Below, one piece after another: positions 42,101-50,678 of a stretch of DNA of 64,000 bases; the first letter of the stretch is position 1, and the number at the start of each line of letters is the position of its first letter. Origin of the DNA: Azospira oryzae (GTDB taxonomy: Bacteria > Pseudomonadota > Gammaproteobacteria > Burkholderiales > Rhodocyclaceae); assembly GCF_004217225.1 (NCBI RefSeq), contig NZ_SHKM01000001.1, forward strand, positions 1,464,137 to 1,528,136. The letters run 5' to 3'. The translations under genes and the position numbers were made by a program. The notes below the pieces were generated by a model. That model was not told the DNA's origin. It ran no database searches and saw only the letters and a list, made by a program, of their open reading frames with translations.

Positions 42101-42277
42101 TCACTTGCCGGCGTCTTCCGTCTTGCCGGCGGCCCGCTTCCATGCGGCTTCTTCGGCCAGTTCCTTGGCCCGCAGTTCCTGCCATTGGGCTTCGCTCAGC
42201 CCGTGGCTGCCGTCGCAGTATTCGCGGCGGCCGCAGCCGCAGCGGCCGATGTCGGCCGGATTTTCCTGTACCCGCAT
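42101..42277 (-). CDS. CDGSH-type iron-sulfur protein, short-loop variant
   Basis: 58 residues with a single motif CGCGRREYCDGSHG (about 15-28), three cysteines and one histidine as in CDGSH 2Fe-2S proteins. The spacer between CxC and CDGSH is five residues instead of the usual eight, and the standard Ser/Thr and Pro of the loop are missing. The rest is a charged helix (LSEAQWQELRAKELAEEAAWKRAAGK). AGGAG precedes the ATG at 42277; the longer frame from 42337 has no support. Next upstream gene is the restriction-methyltransferase in the same direction. Confidence 0.8.
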   Translation of the reverse strand: MRVQENPADIGRCGCGRREYCDGSHGLSEAQWQELRAKELAEEAAWKRAAGKTEDAGK

Positions 42278-42371
42278 GGGGATGCTCCTGATGTTGCGGT
42301 TGATCGAGACGCCGGCTGTGGCGCCGGCCCGCTGCAAAGACCGCCGGGGCGGCGGAAAATTCCCCGGCCAT

Positions 42372-42405
42372 GAAAAAAGCGCGGCGATTGCCGCGCTTTT
42401 TCTTT
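42372..42405 (-). terminator. Rho-independent terminator of the aminotransferase gene
   Basis: On the minus strand GCGCGGC / GCCGCGC with a 4-base loop is followed by TTTTTTC. T-rich sequence also lies on the plus side, so it could work both ways. Confidence 0.88.
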
Positions 42406-42457
42406 GGGACCGGGAGCTGCCGCCGGCCCGCCGATGGCGCTCCGGGCCGTGCCCGGC

Positions 42458-43612
42458 TCAGATGCCGCGCAGCTTTTCGCCGGCGGCGGCCAGGGTGGAT
42501 TCCTGCTTGGCGAAGCAGAAGCGCACCACCTTGTCGTCCCGGCCGTCCGGGTAGAAGACGGAGACGGGGATCACCGCCACCCCCACTTCCCGGGTCAGCC
42601 ACTGGGCGAACTCGGTATCGGGCAGATCGGAGATGGCGTCATAGCGGGCCAGCTGGAAGTAGGTGCCGCGGCTGGGCAGCAGTTCGAACTTGGTGCCGGC
42701 CAGCTGCTGGCGGAAGAAGTCCCGCTTCTGCCGGTAGAACTCGGCCAGCTGCAGGTGCCGGGAGTGGTCGGCCATGAAGGCGGCCAGGCCCACCTGGGAG
42801 GGGGCGTGCACGGTGAATACGTTGAACTGGTGCACCTTGCGGAACTCGGCCATGAGGGCGGCGGCGCCGTAGCAGTAGCCGATCTTCCAGCCGGTGATGT
42901 GGTAGGTCTTGCCGAAGCTGGAGACGATCAGGCTGCGGGCGGCCAGCTCCGGGTGGCGGGCCAGGGACTGGTGCTCGCCTTCGAAGCAGATGTGTTCGTA
43001 CACCTCGTCCCCCAGCACCACGATATTGGTGTCGCGGGTCAGTTCCGCCAGGGCCTCCAGGTCGGCGGCGTCGAGCAGGCTACCGGTGGGGTTGTGGGGG
43101 GTGTTGACGATGATCATGCGGGTGCGGGGCGTGATCAGGGCGCGCACCTCGTTCCAGTCGGGCTTGTAGTCCGGGTAGCGGAGGTTGGCGTAGATGGCCT
43201 TGGCGCCCACGGTCTCGATGGCGGGCACGTAGGAGTCGTACACCGGGGCGAAGACGATGACCTCGTCCCCCGGGCCGGCGAAGGCGGCGATGGCGGTGAA
43301 CAGAGCCTGGGTGGCGCCGGCGGTAACGGTGATCTCGCTCTCGGCATCGTAGGCGGTGCCGTAGAGGGCCTGGACCTTGGCGGCGATGGCCTGGCGCAGT
43401 TCCGGCAGGCCGGTCATGGGGGCGTACTGGTTGCGCCCGTCGAGCATGGCCTGATGCACGGCGTCGAACAGGCTGCGGTCGGCCTGGAAGTCGGGGAAGC
43501 CCTGGGACAGGTTGATGGCGCCGCATTCGGCGGCCAGCTTGCTCATTACGGTGAAAATGGTGGTGCCGACCCAAGGCAGCTTGGAGTCGATGGCGACGGG
43601 AGATTGGGGCAT
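42458..43612 (-). CDS. Methionine/aromatic aminotransferase (YbdL-like)
   Basis: 384-residue fold-type I PLP aminotransferase. INLSQGFPDFQAD, NQYAPMTGLPELRQAIAAK, VNTPHNPTG and the PLP lysine in SSFGKTYHITGWKIGY are all present. These motifs match E. coli YbdL, a methionine aminotransferase acting in 2-oxo-4-methylthiobutyrate metabolism. The presence of mtnA about 3 kb away makes a methionine-related role reasonable, but the genes are not adjacent. Start ATG at 43612 fits. Confidence 0.9.
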   Translation of the reverse strand: MPQSPVAIDSKLPWVGTTIFTVMSKLAAECGAINLSQGFPDFQADRSLFDAVHQAMLDGRNQYAPMTGLPELRQAIAAKVQALYGTAYDAESEITVTAGATQALFTAIAAFAGPGDEVIVFAPVYDSYVPAIETVGAKAIYANLRYPDYKPDWNEVRALITPRTRMIIVNTPHNPTGSLLDAADLEALAELTRDTNIVVLGDEVYEHICFEGEHQSLARHPELAARSLIVSSFGKTYHITGWKIGYCYGAAALMAEFRKVHQFNVFTVHAPSQVGLAAFMADHSRHLQLAEFYRQKRDFFRQQLAGTKFELLPSRGTYFQLARYDAISDLPDTEFAQWLTREVGVAVIPVSVFYPDGRDDKVVRFCFAKQESTLAAAGEKLRGI

Positions 43613-43798
43613 GGAAATCGGGACTTGAGGCTTGGGGAAGCGGAAGTTTAGGCCCTTTCGCCGGAATAGGCACCTGGGACCATCGCCTGCTGCAGTGGGA
43701 AGGCGACGGCGGGCCTGCCGGAGGTTTGGGCGGCGCCCGGCCCGCCTTCCCGGTTCGCGGCGGGTTGCCTTGATGGGGCCGGGCTGCCCCGGAACGCC

Positions 43799-44521
43799 TC
43801 AGTCCGCCGCGGCCCGGGCCGGCGCGGGAGCCGGAGCATCCTCCTTGGCCAGCAGCAGGCAGCGCTTGCCGCTGCGGGCGCAGTAGTCCTGCACCCGCCA
43901 GTAGTCGTCGTGGCTGAGGCAGCCGGTCTGGCACAGCACCAGGTCGGCCGCCGCCAGGGCCTCGGTCAGTTGGGCCTCGCCGGGCAGGGCCGCCACCAGG
44001 TCGGCGGAGAGGATGGCCACGGTGCCCGGCCCGGCGGCCGCTTCCCTGGCCCGCAGGCTTTCCCGCTCGGCCCGCCACAGGGCGGCGTTGCGCTCCCGCT
44101 CCAGGGCGACGATGCGCTCGGCCTGGATGTCCAGCAGGCGCACCAGCTCCTGCCGCCCGGCCAGACCCGGCACCTGGCGGCGCAGTTCCGCCAGTTCCTC
44201 CCGCAGCAGTTCCAGGGCCGTGTCCCGCACCATGAGCTGGCCGTGCAGGGCCAGCAGCTGGTCGTCCCGCGCTGCCAGCAGGGCCGCCAGGGCCCGGCGC
44301 TCGGCGTCGTGCTCGGCCTGCAGTTCCGCCTGGAGTTCGCTGTGCACTTCGGCACGCAGCTCCTCGAACTGCCGCCCCACCCGCTGCTGCACCTGGCCCA
44401 GGTAGCGCAGCAGGACGCTGCGCTCGCAGGGCGGGGCAGAACGGCCGGGGCCGGCCGGAAAAATGGCGGCGTCGGCAGTAGCGCCGGGCAGGGGCGGAAG
44501 ATCGGCAGGCAGATGGGCCAT
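43799..44521 (-). CDS. Coiled-coil protein with C-terminal DUF2325
   Basis: 240 residues. The middle (about 30-165) is a long coiled coil rich in Glu, Arg, Leu and Ala (VHSELQAELQAEHDAERRALAALLAARDDQL, LLREELAELRRQ). The C-terminus, CQTGCLSHDDYWRVQDYCARSGKRCLLL, fits DUF2325, whose members have conserved cysteines and an unknown role. GGGAG lies 7 bases before the ATG at 44521; the longer frame upstream is less likely. No membrane segment. Confidence 0.85.
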   Translation of the reverse strand: MAHLPADLPPLPGATADAAIFPAGPGRSAPPCERSVLLRYLGQVQQRVGRQFEELRAEVHSELQAELQAEHDAERRALAALLAARDDQLLALHGQLMVRDTALELLREELAELRRQVPGLAGRQELVRLLDIQAERIVALERERNAALWRAERESLRAREAAAGPGTVAILSADLVAALPGEAQLTEALAAADLVLCQTGCLSHDDYWRVQDYCARSGKRCLLLAKEDAPAPAPARAAAD

Positions 44522-44722
44522 GGTCGGCTCCCAGGAGAGGTGGATGGAGGGTGGCGCGGGGCGGCGTCCGCCGGCCCGTTTTGCGGCCCAGCCGGCCGCC
44601 CCGGGCTGCCCGCCAGACGGCGGCGGCAGGGGCGCCCGGCGAGGCGCCATGGCGTCATCCTAGTACAGTCTCCACCCCATGTAAACGCGAACGACTCGCA
44701 ACAACTGACTTTTACAGGACAT

Positions 44723-44753
44723 AAAAAAGGGCGCCCCTGGGGACGCCCGTATT
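44723..44753 (-). terminator. Rho-independent terminator of the YXWGXW lipoprotein gene
   Basis: On the minus strand GGGCGTCCCC / GGGGCGCCC-type stem with a short loop is followed by TTTTTT, 23 bases past the stop codon at 44776. Confidence 0.8.
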
Positions 44754-44775
44754 GCCGCATCGCCGCGGCCAGGGC

Positions 44776-45735
44776 TCAGCGGTCGCCGTCGCCGCCCGGC
44801 CGATCGTTGCGCCGGCCGCCGCCCCAGGAGTTGCCTTGGCGCTGCTCGCCGCCATCGCCACCCCGGGGCGGGGTCGCCCGGCTCTCGCCGGAGCTGCCGC
44901 CGTCGGCGCTGCGGCCGCCGCCGTCCCGGCCCATGCTGCGCTCCCCGCCCGGCTGGCCGGACTGGCCCCGGGGCTGGAGCGGAGCGCTGCGGATCTCTTC
45001 GCGACGGTAGCCGCTGTCCCGGTCCAGGGGCGTCAGGCGGCGCTGCTCGACACTGCTGTCGGTAGCGGGCCGGTTGCGCTCCTGGGGGGCGACGCCGTTG
45101 CCCGGGGTGCCGCGGCGGCTGTCGTCACCCCGGTCATTGCGGTCGCCCCAGCCGCCATCCTGGTTGCCGCGGCGCCCATCGCGGTCGCGACCCGGGACGC
45201 CGTCGGGGATGCCGTCCCGGTCCCGGTCCTGCCGGCCGTCCCAGCCGCCGGCGCCGTCCCGGTCGCGCCGGGGCGAGACGTCGTTGCCGCCGTAGCCGTA
45301 ACCGGGGCGGCCCTGGCCGTCGGCACCGGGGCGGGCAGGCTGGGGCACGGCCTGGGGCCGGGGCGGGGCCGGGGATTCCCAGCGATGCTCCCGGGGGGAA
45401 TCGCGCATGGGTTCATCATGCCGTTCCCACTGGCCGCCCCGGGGCTGCCAGCGGTCGCCGTCCCGCTCCCACTGGCGCGGCACCCAGCGATAGCCGGGGC
45501 GGGGCGCCTCCCAGCGGCCCGGAACCCAGACGTAGCGCACGCCGATCCAGTTCCAGTAGCCGCCGATCCAGACATAGCCCACCACCGGCGGCGCCCCCAT
45601 CACTTCCACCCGCAGCGGCGGCGGCGCCATGCGCACCGGTTCGCCGTAGTAGGGACGGCTGACGGGCTCGACGGCACAGGCGGCCAGGCCGGCCACGGCG
45701 GCGAAGAGAAGGGAAAGCCAGAGTTTGCGTTTCAT
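44776..45735 (-). CDS. Lipoprotein with YXWGXW-like repeats and long disordered tail
   Basis: 319 residues. Signal peptide with lipobox GLAACAVE (alanine after the cysteine predicts outer-membrane sorting). Residues about 50-100 hold aromatic repeats (YVWIGGYWNWIGVRYVW, GRWEAPRPGYRWVPRQWERDGDRW) typical of the YXWGXW family. From about 110 on it is a low-complexity Gly/Arg/Asp/Pro chain with a calcium-like RDRDGIPD. The function of the family is unclear. ATG at 45735. Confidence 0.85.
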   Translation of the reverse strand: MKRKLWLSLLFAAVAGLAACAVEPVSRPYYGEPVRMAPPPLRVEVMGAPPVVGYVWIGGYWNWIGVRYVWVPGRWEAPRPGYRWVPRQWERDGDRWQPRGGQWERHDEPMRDSPREHRWESPAPPRPQAVPQPARPGADGQGRPGYGYGGNDVSPRRDRDGAGGWDGRQDRDRDGIPDGVPGRDRDGRRGNQDGGWGDRNDRGDDSRRGTPGNGVAPQERNRPATDSSVEQRRLTPLDRDSGYRREEIRSAPLQPRGQSGQPGGERSMGRDGGGRSADGGSSGESRATPPRGGDGGEQRQGNSWGGGRRNDRPGGDGDR

Positions 45736-45931
45736 GGTGCCTGCCTCATGGGGCGTTGGAAAAAAGCGCTGTTGCCGGCTTTAACGCGGCAGCGGCAGGC
45801 ACCGCCGACCCGTTGCCCCGGGCCTTACGAATTGTTGCAACTGCCTTTACCCAATCTTGCCGCGGGCCCCTGGACCGGGCCGTGGCGTCGCCGTGCTTGG
45901 GCCGCCCGCCGCCTTGGCCTAGAATCGCCCC

Positions 45932-47012
<1,081 letters not shown>

Positions 47013-47023
<11 letters not shown>

Positions 47024-47663
47024 TCCGCGCCAGAGCCTCATCACCGCCGCCCACCGCATGGCGGCGGAGGGCCTCAACCGGGGCACCGCCGGCAATCTCA
47101 GCCTGCGGGCCAAGCTGGACGGGGTGGACGGCTTTTACGTCACCCCCACCGGCATGAGCTACGACAGCCTGCAGGCGGAGGACGTCCCCTTCGTCAAACT
47201 GGCGGACGGCAGCCACGTGGGGCGCCGCCTGCCCTCTTCCGAATGGCGCTTCCACCGGGACATCTACGCCGCCCGGCCGGAGACGGGCGCGGTGCTGCAC
47301 GCCCATTCCCCCTTCGCCACCTCCCTGGCCTGCCTGCGCCGGGACATTCCCCCCTTCCACTACATGATCGCCCGCTTCGGCGGCGACACGGTGCGCTGCT
47401 CGGATTACGCCACCTTCGGCACCCAGGCCCTCTCCGACACCGCCCTGGCCGCCCTGGAAGAACGCAAGGGCTGCCTCCTGGCCAACCACGGCATGATCGT
47501 CTGCGGCAAGGATCTGGGCGAGGCCCTGGCCCTGGGAGTGGAACTGGAAAGCCTCAGCGAGCAGTTCTGGCGCGCCAGCCAGCTGGGCTCGCCGATGCTG
47601 CTCGACACGGAACAGATGGCCGAGGCCCTGGGCAAATTCGCCACCTACGGCAAACAGACCTGA
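47013..47663 (+). CDS. FucA-like class II aldolase (probable Ald2/DrdA)
   Basis: 216-residue zinc aldolase of the adducin/FucA family. Metal and catalytic residues correspond to FucA: SSEWRFH (Glu77), HAHS (His96, His98) and NHG (His159), with PFHYMIARFGGDTVRCSDYATFGTQALS very close to E. coli FucA. Overlap with mtnA suggests the substrate is 5-methylthioribulose-1-P or 5-deoxyribulose-1-P, giving DHAP plus an aldehyde. MtnB dehydratase belongs to the same superfamily and is the alternative, but the FucA-like active-site stretches and absence of mtnC/mtnD nearby favour an aldolase. GGAGG precedes the ATG. Confidence 0.88.
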
Positions 47664-47742
47664 AGGGTCGGAACTCAACAACGGGGTCGCCTGGAAGGCA
47701 GCAGGGACGCCCATCCCCGGGCACCCTACCTGAAGAAGATTG

Positions 47743-48318
47743 CTAGGAGCGACCCCTGGCAGGGCGACGTCCCCGACGCCAGATCCGCCCCAGCAGCAAC
47801 CAGGTCGGCACCAGCAACCCCACCAGCAGCAGACTCGCCGCCCACAGGCGCAGGGACAGGGCCAGGCTCCCGGGCTGGAACATGCCCACCAGCCAGGCCA
47901 CGGGGAACGGCACCGGCACGCTCATGTCGGCCACGCCGATGACCGCCGGCGCCAGGCCGCAGACGCTGCGGAAGGACCACAGGGCCGGTCGGCGCCAGCT
48001 GCCCCGGGGCGCCGGCACCAGGAAGGACAGGGCCAGGGCCAGCAACAGCAGCCCCCCCAGGCTGCGCGCCGCCCAGGCCGGCAGGGCCGAATCCAGGGCC
48101 AGGAAAGCCTCGCAGCCCGTCACCCCCGGCAACAGGCAGGCCCCGCCCACCGCCAGGGTGAGCAGATAGAGGGCCAGGGCCGGCCAGACGAAGAGATAAA
48201 AGACACCGAGAAAGAGCGCGATGCGCAGGGCCGGGCTCGGTCCCTTGGCCGGTGCCGCCTCGGCAGTTTCCCGGGCACGGCGGGAAGCGGCGGTGGAGGG
48301 CTTGAAGGGCAGGCTCAT
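47743..48318 (-). CDS. Multi-pass membrane protein, unknown
   Basis: 191 residues with five or so hydrophobic segments: LRIALFLGVFYLFVWPALALYLLTLAVGG, SLGGLLLLALALSFLV, a central SVCGLAPAVIGVADMSVPVPFPVAWLVGMF and ASLLLVGLLVPTWLLLG. Both ends are Arg-rich and probably cytoplasmic. No family recognised. Upstream 48319-48657 (339 bases) between it and the Usp gene contains no gene I can support. Confidence 0.75.
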   Translation of the reverse strand: MSLPFKPSTAASRRARETAEAAPAKGPSPALRIALFLGVFYLFVWPALALYLLTLAVGGACLLPGVTGCEAFLALDSALPAWAARSLGGLLLLALALSFLVPAPRGSWRRPALWSFRSVCGLAPAVIGVADMSVPVPFPVAWLVGMFQPGSLALSLRLWAASLLLVGLLVPTWLLLGRIWRRGRRPARGRS

Positions 48319-48657
48319 GGGGCGGGCTCAGGTGGAAGCTGGGCGGAAAAAAGGGAAACGGGAAAATTCGCGGGCCGGGCACGCCGCCAGCAAAGCTCGC
48401 CGGCGGCAGAGCCGCGAACCACCCGGCAGCGGCGCCAGGCGCCACTATAGGCCCTCCGCGCGCCCCTGACGAGAGCGTGAACGCTGCAGCGACAGCCGGG
48501 CAGCGGAGCGCCGCGGCCGGGAGGAAGCGACGGAACAGGCACCCGTCGCCGGCCATCGCGGCCGCGGCCGGCCTGGGGCGCCATGTCTGCCGCAAACGCC
48601 GAAGGCGCCCGCGGCGCCGCCCTCATCCCGCCACCGCGACAGAAGCCAGGACGGGAT

Positions 48658-49569
48658 TCAGTCCGGAGCGCCCATGCCCCGCACCACCAGCAGGTCGCAC
48701 TGGATTTCCTCGATGACGTGGAGGCTGACGCTGCCCAGGAGGGCGGCGGTGAGTTCGGAATTGTCCTGGGTCGCCAGGGCGATCAGGTCGAAGCTGAAGT
48801 CCTGCACCACCCGCTCGATTTCCGCCGGGGCGTAGCCGTGGCGCAGGCGGGTGCCCGGGGCCGGGCCGTCCTGCCAGCCCAGCTCGGCGACGAAGCGGCC
48901 CATGGCTTCCCGGGCGTCGCTCTCGGCCTTGTGGCGGTAGAAATCCAGGGTGCTGTCCCGGGCGCCGGCGAAGTACATCTGGCGCTCGAAGGGGGCTTCA
49001 TAGACGTGCAGGAATTCCCGGTCCGCCTCGGGGGCAAAGGCCCGGGCGATGGCGGCGGCGGTGCGGGCATTGGCGGAGAAGTCGGTGGGCAGCAGCACCC
49101 GCCGGTAGGGGCCGGCGGCGGCCTGCTTCACCACCAGCACCGGGCAGGGGGCCAGGCGCAGGGCCTTGTGCACCGTGGAGCCGAGCAGTACTTCCTTGAG
49201 GAAGCGTTCGCCGTGGGCGCCGAGGACGATCAGGTCGGCCCCCAGTTCGCCGGCGGCCTTGGCGATTTCCGCCCCCGGCCGGCCGACCCGCAGTTCCACC
49301 TGATGGGGCGGCAGCTCGGGCAGGCGGGAGAGGCGCTCCTCCAGCTCCTGACGGGCGCCGCGGCGGGCCTCGGCCTCGGCCGCCTCCGGCGCCTGCATGG
49401 CGAAGCGCCGGGCCAGGTCCAGGGGCCCCTGGGGAATGACGTGCAGCACCGTCAGGCGGGCGCCCCGCTGCCGCGCCAGCTGGGCGGCCCGGGCCAGGGC
49501 CCGGTCGGCGGCGGCGGAAAAGTCGGTGGCGATGAGCAGATGGCGCAAGGCGTTGACGGGGGCGTTCAT
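48658..49569 (-). CDS. Tandem universal stress protein
   Basis: 303 residues, two UspA domains in tandem. Domain 1 (about 1-150) ends with the ATP-binding motif GAHGERFLKEVLLGSTVHKAL (G-x2-G-x9-G-S/T). Domain 2 (about 155-300) has ATQDNSELTAALLGSVSLHV, in which the first glycines are lost, so it may not bind ATP. The start MNAPVNALRHLLIATDFSAAADRAL at 49569 is the usual Usp start. Divergent from a Crp/Fnr gene whose promoter region holds a 20-bp palindrome. Confidence 0.93.
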   Translation of the reverse strand: MNAPVNALRHLLIATDFSAAADRALARAAQLARQRGARLTVLHVIPQGPLDLARRFAMQAPEAAEAEARRGARQELEERLSRLPELPPHQVELRVGRPGAEIAKAAGELGADLIVLGAHGERFLKEVLLGSTVHKALRLAPCPVLVVKQAAAGPYRRVLLPTDFSANARTAAAIARAFAPEADREFLHVYEAPFERQMYFAGARDSTLDFYRHKAESDAREAMGRFVAELGWQDGPAPGTRLRHGYAPAEIERVVQDFSFDLIALATQDNSELTAALLGSVSLHVIEEIQCDLLVVRGMGAPD

Positions 49570-49725
49570 GGGCGGTTTTCCGGAGCGAAGGGAGGCAGTC
49601 CAGCGGGAACATGCCGACGGCAAAATTCTAGCGGCGGGAGGACCATTGCACAGTCCGGCACGGCCCCAGCCGGGGCAGCCCCGAACCGACACCGAGGCAA
49701 AGGTTCGGCGAGGGCGGATGGCGCC

Positions 49726-49753
49726 TTGGCATCGGCCTGGGAATGTCTACAAT
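49726..49753 (+). promoter_or_regulatory. Candidate sigma-70 promoter
   Basis: TTGGCA and TACAAT with a 16-base spacer, in the gap between the Usp and Crp/Fnr genes and pointing toward the latter, about 200 bases before its ATG. Confidence 0.4.
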
Positions 49754-49857
49754 GAATGTTCCCCGGCCCCTCTGCCGGGAGAGCGGCCAGAATTGCGGCA
49801 TTCGAGGCACCCCCGGTGAAGATGCCCGTCCCTTGGGCCTTTCATGGCACCTAGAAA

Positions 49858-49877
49858 AACGTGACGTACGTCACGTT
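49858..49877. promoter_or_regulatory. Perfect 20-bp palindrome, candidate operator
   Basis: AACGTGACGTACGTCACGTT is an exact palindrome. It overlaps GTGACG (49861-49866), which with TATATT (49884-49889) at 17 bases could form the promoter of the Crp/Fnr gene. A dimeric regulator binding here would affect transcription directly; autoregulation is inferred. Confidence 0.65.
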
Positions 49878-49955
49878 ACGCAATATATTTGGCATGGTTG
49901 GTGTGCTAGCTTTCCGTCATAGCGACTGTCAAACAAGCAAAGGGAGGGGAATCCC

Positions 49956-50657
49956 ATGCACCAGAACCACCGGCCCGTCATCGACGACGAGCTGTTCGGG
50001 GCCGCACTGGCCCAGACGGAGAGGGAAACGGCGGAGCGTCACGTGCGCGTGCAGATGTGGGAGCCGGGCGCCATCGGCCTCGACAGCCAGGGCCACAACG
50101 GCGGCCTCTACTGCGTCCAGCACGGCCGCCTGGAACTGATGGTGCGGGACGCCAACGGCGGCGAACGCTCCCTGCGCCTGATGGGCAGCGGCGACATCTT
50201 CGGCCTGGAATGCCTGCTGCCCCAGGCCCCGGGCGGTTACCAGGTGCGGGCCCTGACCCGCTCGGCGGTGATCGCCGTCAATCCGGAACTGGTGGACCGC
50301 TGGATCCTCTCCTGCCCCGATTTCCGCCGCGCCCTGGCCAATCGCCTGGCCTCCGGCATCTGCCACCTGGAACAGGAACGGGAGCACACCCTCTCGCGCC
50401 CGGTGGCGGAACGGCTGCTGTGCTATCTCATCTGCGGCGAGAGCTGCCAGTCCGAAAGCGCCGAGCGCCATCCCGGCCACGGCCCCCTGCCCATGCAGGT
50501 GCTGGCCCGGCGTCTGGGCTGCAGCGCCGGCCACCTGTCCCGGGCGGCGCGGCGGCTGTTGCAGAGCGGAGTGGTGCAGCGCACCCATGGCGGCCTGCAG
50601 ATCGGCGACCTGAGCCGCTTCGAGGGCGCCCTGTGCGAGGGTTGCCGCAAGTCCTAG
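49956..50657 (+). CDS. Crp/Fnr-family transcriptional regulator
   Basis: 233 residues: jelly-roll sensor (about 25-145; GLYCVQHGRLELMVRDANGGERSLRLMGSGDIFGLECLLP) and a winged helix near 170-225 (PMQVLARRLGCSAGHLSRAARRLLQSGVVQR). Cysteines occur late (CEGC at the extreme C-terminus, CGESC near 165), not in FNR cluster positions, so the signal is unknown. ATG at 49956 has GGGAGGGG upstream. The adjacent Usp gene is divergent and may be its target. Confidence 0.9.
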   Translation: MHQNHRPVIDDELFGAALAQTERETAERHVRVQMWEPGAIGLDSQGHNGGLYCVQHGRLELMVRDANGGERSLRLMGSGDIFGLECLLPQAPGGYQVRALTRSAVIAVNPELVDRWILSCPDFRRALANRLASGICHLEQEREHTLSRPVAERLLCYLICGESCQSESAERHPGHGPLPMQVLARRLGCSAGHLSRAARRLLQSGVVQRTHGGLQIGDLSRFEGALCEGCRKS

Positions 50658-50678
50658 GGATGGCGGCGGGAACGACGG

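Noticed and set aside
48315-48626. 103-residue minus-strand frame in the gap before the Usp gene
   Set aside because: Arg/Pro/Ala/Cys-rich without hydrophobic pattern or ribosome-binding site; looks like noncoding GC-rich sequence.
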